A stretch of 16,525 bases of DNA from Candidatus Bathyarchaeota archaeon (GCA_030691555.1 JAUYEB010000226.1:1-16525), one strand, 5' to 3'. Positions 1 to 6,306 are shown, counted from the stretch's first letter. The notes: generated from the sequence alone by a model not told the origin. Translations and numbers: made by a program.

Positions 1-38
1 CTGAGGAACTTGCGAGTAAACACTCAATCCCGCCTCTT

Positions 39-191
39 TTATCCCTTCACGGGGGGCTTGATCTTTCTGATGGTGAACTCCACGAGGTCGCCTTCCTTGA
101 TGCCCAGGGCGTCCATGATCTCGGTGGGCACGGTCACCCGCTTATCCTTCTTCACGTACCGCGTGAACTTTAGGCCCGCCTCTTTAGGCAA
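39..191 (-). CDS. AbrB/SpoVT-type small DNA-binding protein (50 aa)
   Basis: Translating the minus strand gives a 50-residue protein with the swapped-hairpin AbrB/SpoVT pattern: RYVKKDKRVTVPTEIMDALG, then IKEGDLVEFTIRKI. Members of this family dimerise and bind DNA, often as the antitoxin half of a toxin-antitoxin pair or as a stand-alone repressor. No in-frame ATG exists after the upstream stop. The TTG at 191-189 is the best start, and it makes the protein the same length as the divergent AbrB gene at 329. A TATA-like box (CTATAAATAG on this strand, 267-276) lies in the shared upstream region. No toxin gene is visible beside it, but the window edge is only 38 bases beyond its stop. The family call is good; the role is inferred. 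Confidence 0.75.
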   Translation of the reverse strand: MPKEAGLKFTRYVKKDKRVTVPTEIMDALGIKEGDLVEFTIRKIKPPVKG

Positions 192-245
192 CCGCTGCCA
201 CCGCTCCCCGTTCCTAGGCAGAGATTGGTTTTGAGGGTATAAAAC

Positions 246-272
246 TTCCTATTATTCCTATTAATCCTATTT
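246..272. repeat. Three tandem 9-bp repeats between divergent AbrB genes
   Basis: TTCCTATTA (246-254) is followed at once by an exact copy (255-263) and by ATCCTATTT (264-272), with CCTATT recurring every 9 bases. The array sits in the 137-base gap between two head-to-head AbrB-type genes and abuts the shared TATA-like box. AbrB-family proteins often regulate their own promoters, so this is a candidate operator; that role is inference. Confidence 0.55.
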
Positions 273-276
273 ATAG
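267..276. promoter_or_regulatory. Symmetric TATA-like box serving both AbrB genes
   Basis: CTATTTATAG reads CTATAAATAG on the other strand, so a TATA-like element is present in both directions. It lies 53 bases before the plus-strand ATG at 329 and 76 bases before the minus-strand TTG at 191. One central box may drive both genes. It partly overlaps the third 9-bp repeat, which would let a bound repressor block TBP. Confidence 0.45.
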
Positions 277-328
277 TGGCTTAGGTTTTAGTCTCTGATA
301 ATTCCCATCCCTAGGAGAAAACAGATTG

Positions 329-481
329 ATGCGAGAGCGTAGAGTGATCGCGAGCAGCAAGATAACCAGACGTTTTCAGGTCACGATCACCAAAGAGGTC
401 AGGGAGCGATTCAATTTGAAGGAGGGAGACCTAATTCTTTTCGTGGTCGAGGGAGACAGGATTCTGATTGAGAAGGGCTGA
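329..481 (+). CDS. AbrB/SpoVT-type small DNA-binding protein (50 aa)
   Basis: This short gene encodes 50 residues starting MRERRVIASSKITRRFQVTI and continuing TKEVRERFNLKEGDLILFVVEGDR. That is the standard AbrB/MazE/SpoVT half: basic beta-hairpin, Q/R-V-T-[IV] strand, short helix, then a GD turn with a hydrophobic strand. It starts at ATG with GGAG (314-317) 11 bases upstream. It points away from a related gene of equal length at 39-191, although their sequences have clearly diverged. Probable function is transcriptional regulation, perhaps of its own promoter. No toxin ORF follows; the next gene (589) is unrecognised and could be a partner only by position. Confidence 0.8.
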   Translation: MRERRVIASSKITRRFQVTITKEVRERFNLKEGDLILFVVEGDRILIEKG

Positions 482-588
482 TCGATCCTTTTCAAAGAAG
501 TCGGACTTCAATGTCGGCGAATTCAATTCGTTTAATTTACCGAACATTCTCGGCGGTAGCGCATCGGGAACTGTACAGTTAATTAACC

Positions 589-843
589 ATGAGCAGACGA
601 CACCAGCTAAACGACGACGAAGTACCCGAGGCCACGGAGGGCCTCCGACTCCGCCTCAGCCAACACCTCGAGGCTAGGGAGGACCTCGCGGGAGCCCTCA
701 CATGCGCCCGAGCCCTCCACCGCCTCATCAACCACCAGACCCACAGACCCAGGTACCCCGACTGGATCAACGACGAAGCCACCTGGGACCAGTTCCAGGA
801 AGGCGCCCAAACACTCGGGCATGGCTCAGGATCGCTCATCTAA
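589..843 (+). CDS. Unrecognised 84-aa acidic/basic protein
   Basis: An ATG-started ORF of 84 residues whose codons have the G/C-rich third positions seen in other genes of the window, unlike the flanking AT-rich DNA. I do not recognise the family. The middle is rich in Arg, His, Glu and Leu and looks helical (residues about 18-50); the C-terminal third has Trp and acidic residues (PDWINDEATWDQFQEG). There are no membrane segments and the single Cys is unlikely to bind metal. There is no clear ribosome site before the ATG. Long open frames also exist on the minus strand here (579-839 and 607-822), but this plus-strand frame has the more native codon use. It lies downstream of the AbrB gene at 329 with a 107-base gap that shows nothing else. 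Confidence 0.5.
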   Translation: MSRRHQLNDDEVPEATEGLRLRLSQHLEAREDLAGALTCARALHRLINHQTHRPRYPDWINDEATWDQFQEGAQTLGHGSGSLI

Positions 844-883
844 ACGGTTATCAACCGAAGACTTGACAGAACCTCTCTTTAAT

Positions 884-891
884 CTTATAAG
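884..891 (+). promoter_or_regulatory. TATA-like box upstream of the TPP riboswitch
   Basis: CTTATAAG lies 20-30 bases before the first base-paired positions of the riboswitch. This is the distance expected between an archaeal TATA box and the transcript start, so the RNA would begin at about 905-915. Confidence 0.5.
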
Positions 892-902
892 CAACGACAT
901 CG

Positions 903-999
903 ATCCCTCTCGTTGAGGGGAGCTGGGCTCAGGCCCGGCTGAGAGGACGCAGCGCGTTGACCCTTTGAACCTGATCCGGGTAATACCGGCGGAGGGAGA
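903..999 (+). ncRNA. TPP (THI-box) riboswitch
   Basis: The sequence carries the TPP aptamer core in order: GGGGAGC (917-923), a 7-bp P3 hairpin (922-928 with 933-939, UCAG loop), the pyrimidine-sensing CUGAGA (939-944), the conserved CCCUUUGAACCUGAUC (961-976), a CCGG/CCGG P5 stem (976-979 with 986-989) around GUAAUA, and the terminal GGAGGGA. TPP riboswitches switch off thiamin synthesis or uptake genes when thiamin pyrophosphate is abundant. Here GGAGGGAG (991-998) is both the conserved 3' end of the aptamer and an ideal ribosome-binding site for the ATG at 1002. TCCCTC at 904-909 is an exact complement of GAGGGA at 992-997. Both suggest control of translation start, which is inference. No thiamin gene follows. 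Confidence 0.92.
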
Positions 1000-1001
1000 A
1001 G

Positions 1002-1058
1002 ATGAGAAAAAAAGAGCCTGTAAAAGGTTTTTCACCCGCTGCTCCTCTTATGTCCTGA
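1002..1058 (+). CDS. 18-aa ORF directly after the TPP riboswitch (leader peptide or gene remnant)
   Basis: An ATG sits four bases after the riboswitch's GGAGGGAG, an excellent spacing for translation. Its frame closes after 18 residues (MRKKEPVKGF then SPAAPLMS). The other two frames also stop quickly, so no full thiamin gene can be read on. It may be the relic of a lost or frameshifted thiamin transporter or enzyme, or a tiny regulated peptide. The sequence is too short to assign. A new TATA-like box follows at 1061-1068. Confidence 0.35.
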   Translation: MRKKEPVKGFSPAAPLMS

Positions 1059-1109
1059 ACCTATAATAGCCACGCAAGCGTAGGTATCATGAAAGAGTGA
1101 ATTGAAAGT

Positions 1110-1232
1110 ATGCCCGCGAAAAGAATGACGAAGAAGAAGGATCATGATAGAAAAGCCCATAAGAAGGAATTGAAGGGGGATAGGCTTCGACGCGCGCCCA
1201 AAAAGATCGAAGATGCCCCGATAAAAGCTTAA
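1110..1232 (+). CDS. Small highly basic 40-aa ORF
   Basis: This ORF of 40 residues starts MPAKRMTKKKDHDRKAHKKE and is very rich in Lys and Arg, with a few acidic residues and no hydrophobic core. Such composition fits a nucleic-acid-associated tail protein or a chance ORF in AT-rich DNA. In its favour, CTATAATAG (1061-1069) would place a transcript start near 1088, about 20 bases before the ATG. Against it, there is no clear ribosome site and the family is unknown to me. Confidence 0.35.
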   Translation: MPAKRMTKKKDHDRKAHKKELKGDRLRRAPKKIEDAPIKA

Positions 1233-1395
1233 TTTTTGAAGGATCACATTTTGCGCGCGCGTTGTAAGGGTCTGAAAATCAACCAATCGACGCGCGCACA
1301 TAAGGTTTAACAAACGAGTATGAATTCTCCTACTACGCCTTTCGGGTGCATTATATCTCTCACACGCACTCCGAGGAGTGGCAAGGTAAGAAATA

Positions 1396-1530
1396 TGGAA
1401 AAGTTGAATGGAAGTGTGCCTTCACCCGGCACTAAAGTGCTTATCGCTTACGGCAAAAGGTATGGGGCTACTGCTGGGACCTCAGAGGAGATTGCTAGTA
1501 GTGTTTTAACCCCTTCAAGTCACTCACAAA
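1396..1530 (+). pseudogene. Truncated N-terminus of a HemG-like flavodoxin
   Basis: From the ATG at 1395-1398 the frame reads MEKLNGSVPSPGTKVLIAYG and then KRYGATAGTSEEIASSVL. The stretch KVLIAYGKRYGATAGTSEEIA is the first strand and FMN-phosphate loop of flavodoxin-domain proteins of the HemG type. After SSVL the similarity stops and the frame runs into a Ser/Thr/Pro-rich tail until 1604. I could not find the rest of a flavodoxin fold in the other two frames. This looks like a decayed copy whose C-terminal two thirds are gone, immediately before an intact but different flavodoxin gene at 1601. The open frame extends upstream to an ATG at 1320, but residues before 1396 look noncoding. Confidence 0.55.
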
Positions 1531-1600
1531 TCAAAAGTGAAAAATCACCTTCACCGACACAGTCTGCAACCGAGATTGGAACTGGGATGCGCGCGCGCCG

Positions 1601-2074
1601 ATGAAGTCCCTCCTGGTCGTGCAATCATACCACCACAATAACACCGAGAAAATCGCCATCGTAATCGCAAGAGTTCTAGACTCGCAGATAAAGACGCCGA
1701 AGCAAACAGACCCTGAAGAGCTTCATGAATACGATTTACTAGGATTCGGCTCAGGGATTGACAGCGATAAGCACTATCAGGTTCTCCTCGACTTCGCCGA
1801 CAAACTCCCTCAGCTCGCAGACAAGAACGCAATAATCTTCTCAACCAGCGGACTGACAGGAGAAGAGAAACGAGCAAAAGACCACTCGGCGCTCAGGGAA
1901 AAACTCCAAAGTAAGGGCTGCAGGATAGTTGGGGAGTTTCAGTGCAGAGGCTTCAATACTAATAGCTTTCTCAGGTTCTTCGGTGGAATGAATAAGGGTA
2001 GACCCAATGCCGAAGACCATAAACGCGCAGAGGAATTTGCTCAAAACCTTAAGCAGAGCCTGCAATTGAAGTGA
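1601..2074 (+). CDS. Flavodoxin-family protein (FMN-binding)
   Basis: A 157-residue protein with a single flavodoxin-like domain. Strand 1 is SLLVVQSYHHNNTEKIA (residues 3-19); its S-x-x-x-N-N-T loop is where FMN phosphate binds. YDLLGFGSGI (about 45-54) is the second flavin-contact strand and AIIFSTSGL (about 77-85) the third. The end has a GGMNKGRPNAEDHKRAEEFA segment common in this family. It should be a cytosolic electron carrier or small flavin reductase; the partner is unknown. The length is normal for the family. The start is the only ATG before the phosphate loop and follows a GCGCGCGCGCC tract with no ribosome site, so translation may be leaderless. It follows a truncated flavodoxin relic. 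Confidence 0.8.
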   Translation: MKSLLVVQSYHHNNTEKIAIVIARVLDSQIKTPKQTDPEELHEYDLLGFGSGIDSDKHYQVLLDFADKLPQLADKNAIIFSTSGLTGEEKRAKDHSALREKLQSKGCRIVGEFQCRGFNTNSFLRFFGGMNKGRPNAEDHKRAEEFAQNLKQSLQLK

Positions 2075-2401
2075 ACCACGCCCGCGATTTAGAATCGGAG
2101 GCTTAAAGCAAGATTAGTAAAACATTTTTCACGTGCGCGCGTTAAACTAAATGCGCGCGAAGTGAGGATAAGATATGCGCCTTCTTTCACTTTCCACTCC
2201 CCTCCTCTGAAGTGCTTAGGCTTTAAGAAGCTGAACTAGAACCCTACATTATGCGTCTATTATTAAAGTCCCTCTAGTCTGATTACACATATCATAAAGA
2301 AATTTTTGTATTTTTCCTTGCTCTTAAATTTGCATAGAAATTCAATATTTTGCTCGAAAGTTATTATATCCTTGATTAAAATTGCTATAGCAGATTTACA
2401 C
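2075..2401. other. AT-rich intergenic region with no supported gene
   Basis: This 327-base gap separates the plus-strand flavodoxin from the minus-strand DHH gene, which converge on it. It contains two of the GCGCGC tracts (2135, 2153) and a T-run around 2303-2316 that could end plus-strand transcription. A minus-strand open frame (2263-2487) overlaps the DHH gene and looks like chance. I saw no tRNA, snoRNA-type C/D pairing or repeat array. Confidence 0.5.
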
Positions 2402-3391
2402 CTATAATACCGTCTTGGGTCTGCCGAGCTTTTCCCTGATGAGTTCAGCGGCCTCCGACAGGAAGTCGTCGGCGTCGCCGATGCCATTGATGCCCGCCGC
2501 GGTTGGGTGCCCCCCGCCTGCTCCCTTGAACCTCTCGGAGAGCATCCTCGTGACGTCGTCCCCTAGATGTATCCCGGTCTTCTGGTGGAACTCCTCGGTC
2601 GACCTCAGGCTCGCCTTCAGCACCTCCTTGTCGTTCCCAGCGATCACGACGACGTCTGCGCCGAGGTTCAGTATCCCACGCGCCGCGGAGGGCTGGAAGG
2701 AACCGAGGTTCGAGGTCGCTATTATCCAGGGGTCCACCCTGATTATGGTCATCCTCTGCGTCGCCTTCAGCCTGGCGAGCTTCTCGGAGGGGTCCATGAC
2801 GCTCGATAGCAGGCCCCTCACCCCGTTCATCGTGGCGCCGAGCTCCAGCAGCCTCGCGACGGTCCTGAACGTTCTCGGCGTCCCGATAGTGAAGTGCTTC
2901 GAGTCGTAGGCGATGCCGAGCAGGAGGGCTTCGGCAACCTCTTTCGGCGGTTCGCCCCCGATGCCCTGCCAGATGTCGCACACGATCTCGCAGGTCGCCA
3001 CCGCATCCCCGTCCATCAGGTAAATAGACGCGACCCTCTCGATCCCCGGGTCCCTCGAGTGGTGGTCGATGAAGATCTTCGCCCCGCCCTCTTGGAGGAG
3101 GTGTGATAGGTTCTCGAGCTGTCCAATGCTGCCGGTGTCTACTACTACTATAGTATCCGCCCCGACGATCCGTGGGTGAGTCGACGCCTCGATCCCCAGG
3201 TAGGCTATTATCTTGTCGGAGAGCTGGCTCGCGCTGTCTGGGTAGAGTATCTCGGTTATCGCCTGCGGGTCGAGCAGCTTTACGAGCCTCTGGATGGCAT
3301 AGGCTGACCCGATCGCATCCGGGTCGGCGTTGTGATGGCAGAGAATGGTAACCTTTCCTCTCAGGTGGGTTTTAAGGGGGGTGAAGTCCAC
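2402..3391 (-). CDS. DHH/DHHA1 phosphoesterase (NrnA/RecJ-like)
   Basis: A 329-residue protein of the DHH superfamily, Mn-dependent enzymes that cut phosphodiester or phosphomonoester bonds (NrnA nano-RNase/pAp phosphatase, RecJ, archaeal relatives). Motif I is HNADPDAIGSA (residues 20-30), motif II an Asp in VVVDTG (85), motif III IDHHSRD (108-114), and the DHHA1 substrate motif GAGGGHPTAAG (290-300) is intact. All expected metal ligands are present. The start is GTG at 3391; a TATA-like CTTTAATTA (3428-3436) upstream supports it. The two-domain size matches NrnA-type proteins rather than the longer RecJ. The exact substrate, short RNA or nucleotide phosphate, cannot be told from sequence alone. 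Confidence 0.85.
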   Translation of the reverse strand: MDFTPLKTHLRGKVTILCHHNADPDAIGSAYAIQRLVKLLDPQAITEILYPDSASQLSDKIIAYLGIEASTHPRIVGADTIVVVDTGSIGQLENLSHLLQEGGAKIFIDHHSRDPGIERVASIYLMDGDAVATCEIVCDIWQGIGGEPPKEVAEALLLGIAYDSKHFTIGTPRTFRTVARLLELGATMNGVRGLLSSVMDPSEKLARLKATQRMTIIRVDPWIIATSNLGSFQPSAARGILNLGADVVVIAGNDKEVLKASLRSTEEFHQKTGIHLGDDVTRMLSERFKGAGGGHPTAAGINGIGDADDFLSEAAELIREKLGRPKTVL

Positions 3392-3484
3392 GGTTTTCTA
3401 CGCCGATGGAAGATAGAGGCTTCGAGTAATTAAAGAGGCTATTTCGAAGTCGCTAAGATGAGCGATGGCGCGTTGAATACGGCG

Positions 3485-4009
3485 TCAGATTATCCGCAAC
3501 AGGTTGAGTTGCATCTGGGAGTAGATAGGCTGCTCATTGTACTTGATCAGGGGAACGTAGTTCCATGGGAGTTTATTGTAGCGTGAGAATAGCCTCTCAA
3601 GGCGCACGGCGAGGTAGCTCTCACCCAGCTCATCGATTGCCTCGTCTAGGTCGAGGATGGCCTCCTGGAACCACCCCGTTCCCTGCGGCGTGGGGTGCCT
3701 CGCGTACTGCATCGAGTACTTCAGGATATCAGGGTCCTTGAACTTGGTGAACACCTGATCCTTCCGGTTTACCATGCATTCCAGCGATAGGCTCGTCTGC
3801 TTCTCGGTCAGGCCGATCTTCTTCGCCATAGCGCCCGCGCGGAGGGGCTCGTCTATCGGTTTGACCGCGAATTCGTTCAGTATCCTCCTCGAGTAGGGGC
3901 CGAACTGCATCTCGCCGATCTCTTCTCGGGTTCTCAACTGGAATTTGCCGGTGTTTAGCATCTTGATGGCTTCGACGCCGATTATCGCCACCAACCTAGG
4001 CGCCTCCAC
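3485..4009 (-). CDS. Unrecognised 174-aa protein
   Basis: A 174-residue protein that I do not recognise. The N-terminus (MEAPRLVAIIGVEAIKMLNT) is hydrophobic but interrupted by charged residues, so it is not a convincing membrane anchor. Residues about 55-85 (LRAGAMAKKIGLTEKQTSLS) resemble a helix-turn-helix segment, which could make this a winged-helix-like protein. The C-terminal half is helical and rich in Tyr, Leu, Asp and Glu. There are only single Cys and few His, so metal binding is unlikely. Codon use is normal for the window. GTG at 4009 is taken as start because GGGGG lies just upstream; an ATG inside (residue 17) is an alternative. It lies 93 bases upstream of the DHH gene on the same strand. 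Confidence 0.6.
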   Translation of the reverse strand: MEAPRLVAIIGVEAIKMLNTGKFQLRTREEIGEMQFGPYSRRILNEFAVKPIDEPLRAGAMAKKIGLTEKQTSLSLECMVNRKDQVFTKFKDPDILKYSMQYARHPTPQGTGWFQEAILDLDEAIDELGESYLAVRLERLFSRYNKLPWNYVPLIKYNEQPIYSQMQLNLLRII

Positions 4010-4144
4010 ATCCCCCAGCCGGTCTACTCACTATGTCGGTCCACACCGAATACCACTACTGATTGGGAGCACAAAAAGCTTGACATCACGGGGCCGATGT
4101 GTGATCTTATAACGTCTCCGGGTGATGTGTAACAGTGTTCTGCA

Positions 4145-4840
4145 ATGTCCGAGGTTGAGATCATCGATTCGGCGTCGTTTAAGAAAGCGGAGTATAGGGC
4201 GGTGCTGGGTTTCGCGGGGGCCGGTTTCATCGGTAACACCGCGGCGATGTTCATCGTGAGGAGCAAGGGTTTCCCGCAGGTCGCCCACGTCAGGTCGACA
4301 CACGTCCCGCCGATGACGCTAATAGCCAACGGGAGGCCGATGCCCTCGTTCAGGGTGCACGTCGACGAGCCCGGAGGCATCCTGTTCGTGATCACGGAGA
4401 ACCTCATCCCCGCGGAGGGGTGCTGGCCGATCGCGCTCGCGCTCCTGAAATGGCTAAAAGAACATGACGTGAAGGAGATCTACGCCCTCGACGGCCTGCC
4501 CTTCAGCGCGACCTCGCCGGATATCAAGGTCCTGGGGTATGGTAACATGATCGACGTCAGTAAACTCGGCATGCCGCCGATCAGGGAGGGCGCCCTCTCC
4601 GGCCTCGACTCCTGCCTGCTCGTGGAGTGCACCGAGAAGGGCGTGCCCTTCGCTGAACTCTTCTTCCCCACAAACAAGCTGACGAGCATCGACTACGGCT
4701 GTGCCGCGGACGCGGTGGATACCCTCAACAGGTTGTTCAAGTTCGGCGTCGACTCGTCGCCGCTGCGGCTGAACGAGGACGCTCAGAGGCGGGCCGCGGA
4801 ACAGAGGCAAAAGGGTCCTGGGCTTTTCAGGAAGAATTAA
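4145..4840 (+). CDS. PAC2-family protein (proteasome assembly chaperone-like)
   Basis: A 231-residue protein with the PAC2 signature. Residues about 20-30 read LGFAGAGFIGN, followed by a glycine-rich first strand, IYALDGLPF (about 117-125), and the SGLDSCLLVECTEKG segment in the second half. The family (COG1938/COG2047) is named for eukaryotic proteasome assembly chaperones; archaeal members are common but their role is not settled. It starts at ATG, with CTTATAAC (about 4104-4111) upstream giving a very short leader. Its stop overlaps the stop of the convergent prefoldin beta gene within a shared TTAA. The Arg/Gln/Glu-rich C-terminal tail (about 205-231) is probably disordered. Confidence 0.82.
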   Translation: MSEVEIIDSASFKKAEYRAVLGFAGAGFIGNTAAMFIVRSKGFPQVAHVRSTHVPPMTLIANGRPMPSFRVHVDEPGGILFVITENLIPAEGCWPIALALLKWLKEHDVKEIYALDGLPFSATSPDIKVLGYGNMIDVSKLGMPPIREGALSGLDSCLLVECTEKGVPFAELFFPTNKLTSIDYGCAADAVDTLNRLFKFGVDSSPLRLNEDAQRRAAEQRQKGPGLFRKN

Positions 4841-5202
4841 CCCTGCCTCTGGGGGAGGCCTAGCTCCTTCTGGAGCGTCTCCTGGAGGCCCTGGAGCTTC
4901 TCCTTCGTCTTCTCCTCCTGCTTCTCCAAAACCTTCTCCCTCATCTCGAGGAAGTCCTTGCGCTCCGTCAGCTCCTTGACGACGACGGCCTTTTCCTTCT
5001 CGACGAGTACGGCGCCGACGGACTTGTAGACCTTTGCGCCCTCGGCCGTCTCGTTCAGAACCGTCAACGCCCTCTCGGTCTCGGCCTTCTCCGCCTCCAG
5101 CCTCTGCTTCTGGGCGAGAAGCTGCTGCATGGTGTTCTGTAGCTGTTGTAGGCGGGCTATCCGCTCCTGGACGTTCGGGGGGAGCTGGCTGATGTCGGAC
5201 AT
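4837..5202 (-). CDS. pfdB: Prefoldin subunit beta
   Basis: A 121-residue, mostly coiled-coil protein starting MSDISQLPPNVQERIARLQQ. Two long helices flank a short hairpin with KVYKSVGAVLVEK, the hallmark of beta-type prefoldin (VYKxVGxxLV). In archaea four beta and two alpha subunits form a jellyfish-shaped complex that captures unfolded proteins and hands them to the thermosome. The frame is open for 35 codons further upstream, but those would overlap the next gene. The chosen ATG at 5202 gives the normal family length, and ATATAAGG (about 5235-5242) upstream fits a short-leader transcript. The gene converges with the PAC2 gene. Confidence 0.93.
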   Translation of the reverse strand: MSDISQLPPNVQERIARLQQLQNTMQQLLAQKQRLEAEKAETERALTVLNETAEGAKVYKSVGAVLVEKEKAVVVKELTERKDFLEMREKVLEKQEEKTKEKLQGLQETLQKELGLPQRQG

Positions 5203-5258
5203 CTGGATTCGTCTCTTAGGTTGCGTGCCCTCCTTATATCTATTGGGCGTCCACCTGA

Positions 5259-6146
5259 TCAATTCACGTGAACCGTCACTTCGCTTGAATCCTCTAGGCG
5301 TAGCCATCCAGTCGTCCTTGGGGTTGCGGCTATCTGGGGTCTATCATCGGGTCTGAGGAAGAAGAACGCGTTAACAGGGGTGTCCTCAAGCATCATCTCG
5401 AACCTCGTGCAAAGCGCAACGCATGTTTTCCTGTTGACGTTTGTTATTCGACCTATCGTCCTTCCGAGTAGGTTGATTGCCTGGCTTTTCGGAGGCTCTT
5501 GCGTGTGGGCTCCGAACCAGCCGTAGATCGGTACCCCGCCGTCGAGGAGCCCGGCTACACCCCCGATGTCCGCCGCGACGCCGCCTGTTCGGGGGCCGTC
5601 CAGTTGGATCAGGGCATACTCAGGTCGAGACGCCACTACCACCCCCCGCAGCTCTTCCACCGGCGTCAACGCGTGAGCTGAAAGGAGGCTCTCAACTAGA
5701 CAGCCGCCCCTGACCCTCAGGGAGTCGCTAGGCGGCCGCACCTCTATGTGGGCGTGTGGGGGCGTGTGATACCCGAAGTATCCCGAGCGGATGAGAGAGC
5801 CGAGGTCCTGCCCAGCTTTCACTCTCTCACCTTCTCCTACGATGGTTTCAACATGCAGGAGCTTCACTATCCTCCCCGGGTTTTCGCGGCTCCGAATGAT
5901 CGTCACCGTGTCGTATCCGGGAGACTCGAACAGGCGGGGGGTGGGGGCCCTCACCCTCCTCACCTTTATGATCTCGCCGTCGACGGGCGACGGCGCCGCG
6001 CCGCCGAAGGGGGCGTCTGGGTAGACGTCGACGCCGGTCATGAGCCTGTGGGCGGGGTATGGGCTGTTGTAGAATGCGTACCTCCCGTCGGCGGGGCAGT
6101 GGATCGTGACGCCGTCGGACTCGGCGACGGGGAGCATAGCGCCCAT
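5259..6146 (-). CDS. M23/LytM-like peptidase-fold protein with altered metal site
   Basis: A 295-residue protein whose first half resembles the LytM/M23 beta-sheet domain. MTGVDVYP (residues 36-43) sits where H-x-G-x-D is usual; PVDGEI (54-59) follows, then KLLHVE, GERVKAGQDLG (106-116) and HAHIEVRP (131-138), the H-x-H motif. Asp40 and the H-x-H pair are kept, but the first His ligand is Met36; His33 nearby might substitute. It may be a binding protein or an enzyme with changed metal geometry. Residues 160-295 are an extra domain that I do not recognise. No signal peptide is seen, so it is probably cytosolic. It is followed by prefoldin beta on the same strand. Confidence 0.6.
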   Translation of the reverse strand: MGAMLPVAESDGVTIHCPADGRYAFYNSPYPAHRLMTGVDVYPDAPFGGAAPSPVDGEIIKVRRVRAPTPRLFESPGYDTVTIIRSRENPGRIVKLLHVETIVGEGERVKAGQDLGSLIRSGYFGYHTPPHAHIEVRPPSDSLRVRGGCLVESLLSAHALTPVEELRGVVVASRPEYALIQLDGPRTGGVAADIGGVAGLLDGGVPIYGWFGAHTQEPPKSQAINLLGRTIGRITNVNRKTCVALCTRFEMMLEDTPVNAFFFLRPDDRPQIAATPRTTGWLRLEDSSEVTVHVN

Positions 6147-6147
6147 G

Positions 6148-6267
6148 TCAGGCTATGTCTGTTTGCGGTTGGGGAAATCGTTTTCGCGTCGCCCCGAGGC
6201 GCCGGAGGAAGAGGCCGTCGTTGTTGCCGTAGAGGGTGCAGTAGCCACGCTCCGCGGCGGCGTTCAT
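6148..6267 (-). CDS. Possible 39-aa ORF between PPC and M23-like genes
   Basis: On the minus strand, ATG at 6267 opens a frame for 39 residues (MNAAAERGYCTLYGNNDGLF, then a basic tail). It stops one base before the ATG of the M23-like gene (TGA-C-ATG). Codon choice is G/C-rich at third positions like real genes here. The frame is the same as that of the upstream PPC gene, continuing past its TAG. Without a family match it could be a small coupled gene or chance. Confidence 0.3.
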   Translation of the reverse strand: MNAAAERGYCTLYGNNDGLFLRRLGATRKRFPQPQTDIA

Positions 6268-6306
6268 GCTCTGGACGGGGCTGCCCCCGGCGAAATACTG
6301 AAGAAA

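Larger units (their letters stand above)
1191..2160. repeat. Cluster of six GCGCGC tracts around the flavodoxin genes
   Basis: GCGCGC occurs at about 1192, 1253, 1292, 1589, 2135 and 2153, in otherwise AT-rich, mostly noncoding DNA. Two are extended alternating tracts of 8-10 bases, and one ends two bases before the flavodoxin ATG at 1601. Several share context (A-C-A-T-T-T-T nearby, GTT after). By chance about one such hexamer would be expected per 4 kb. Function is unknown. Confidence 0.4.

Noticed and set aside
10..234. Plus-strand 74-aa ORF at the window start
   Set aside because: It is the antisense of a clear AbrB-type gene on the minus strand (39-191).
579..839. Minus-strand ORFs opposite the 84-aa gene
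   Set aside because: They are Trp/Arg/Ser-rich with poor codon use. The plus-strand frame has codons like the rest of the genome, though this locus is only moderately certain.
1320..1395. Upstream part of the ORF containing the flavodoxin relic
   Set aside because: The residues before the second ATG show no similarity to flavodoxins and look noncoding.
2263..2487. Minus-strand 74-aa ORF in the AT-rich gap
   Set aside because: Half of it is a shadow of the DHH gene and the rest is AT-rich sequence with no family or ribosome site.
5203..5307. 35-residue upstream extension of prefoldin beta
   Set aside because: It overlaps the coding end of the M23-like gene and is not part of the family; the ATG at 5202 gives the usual length.
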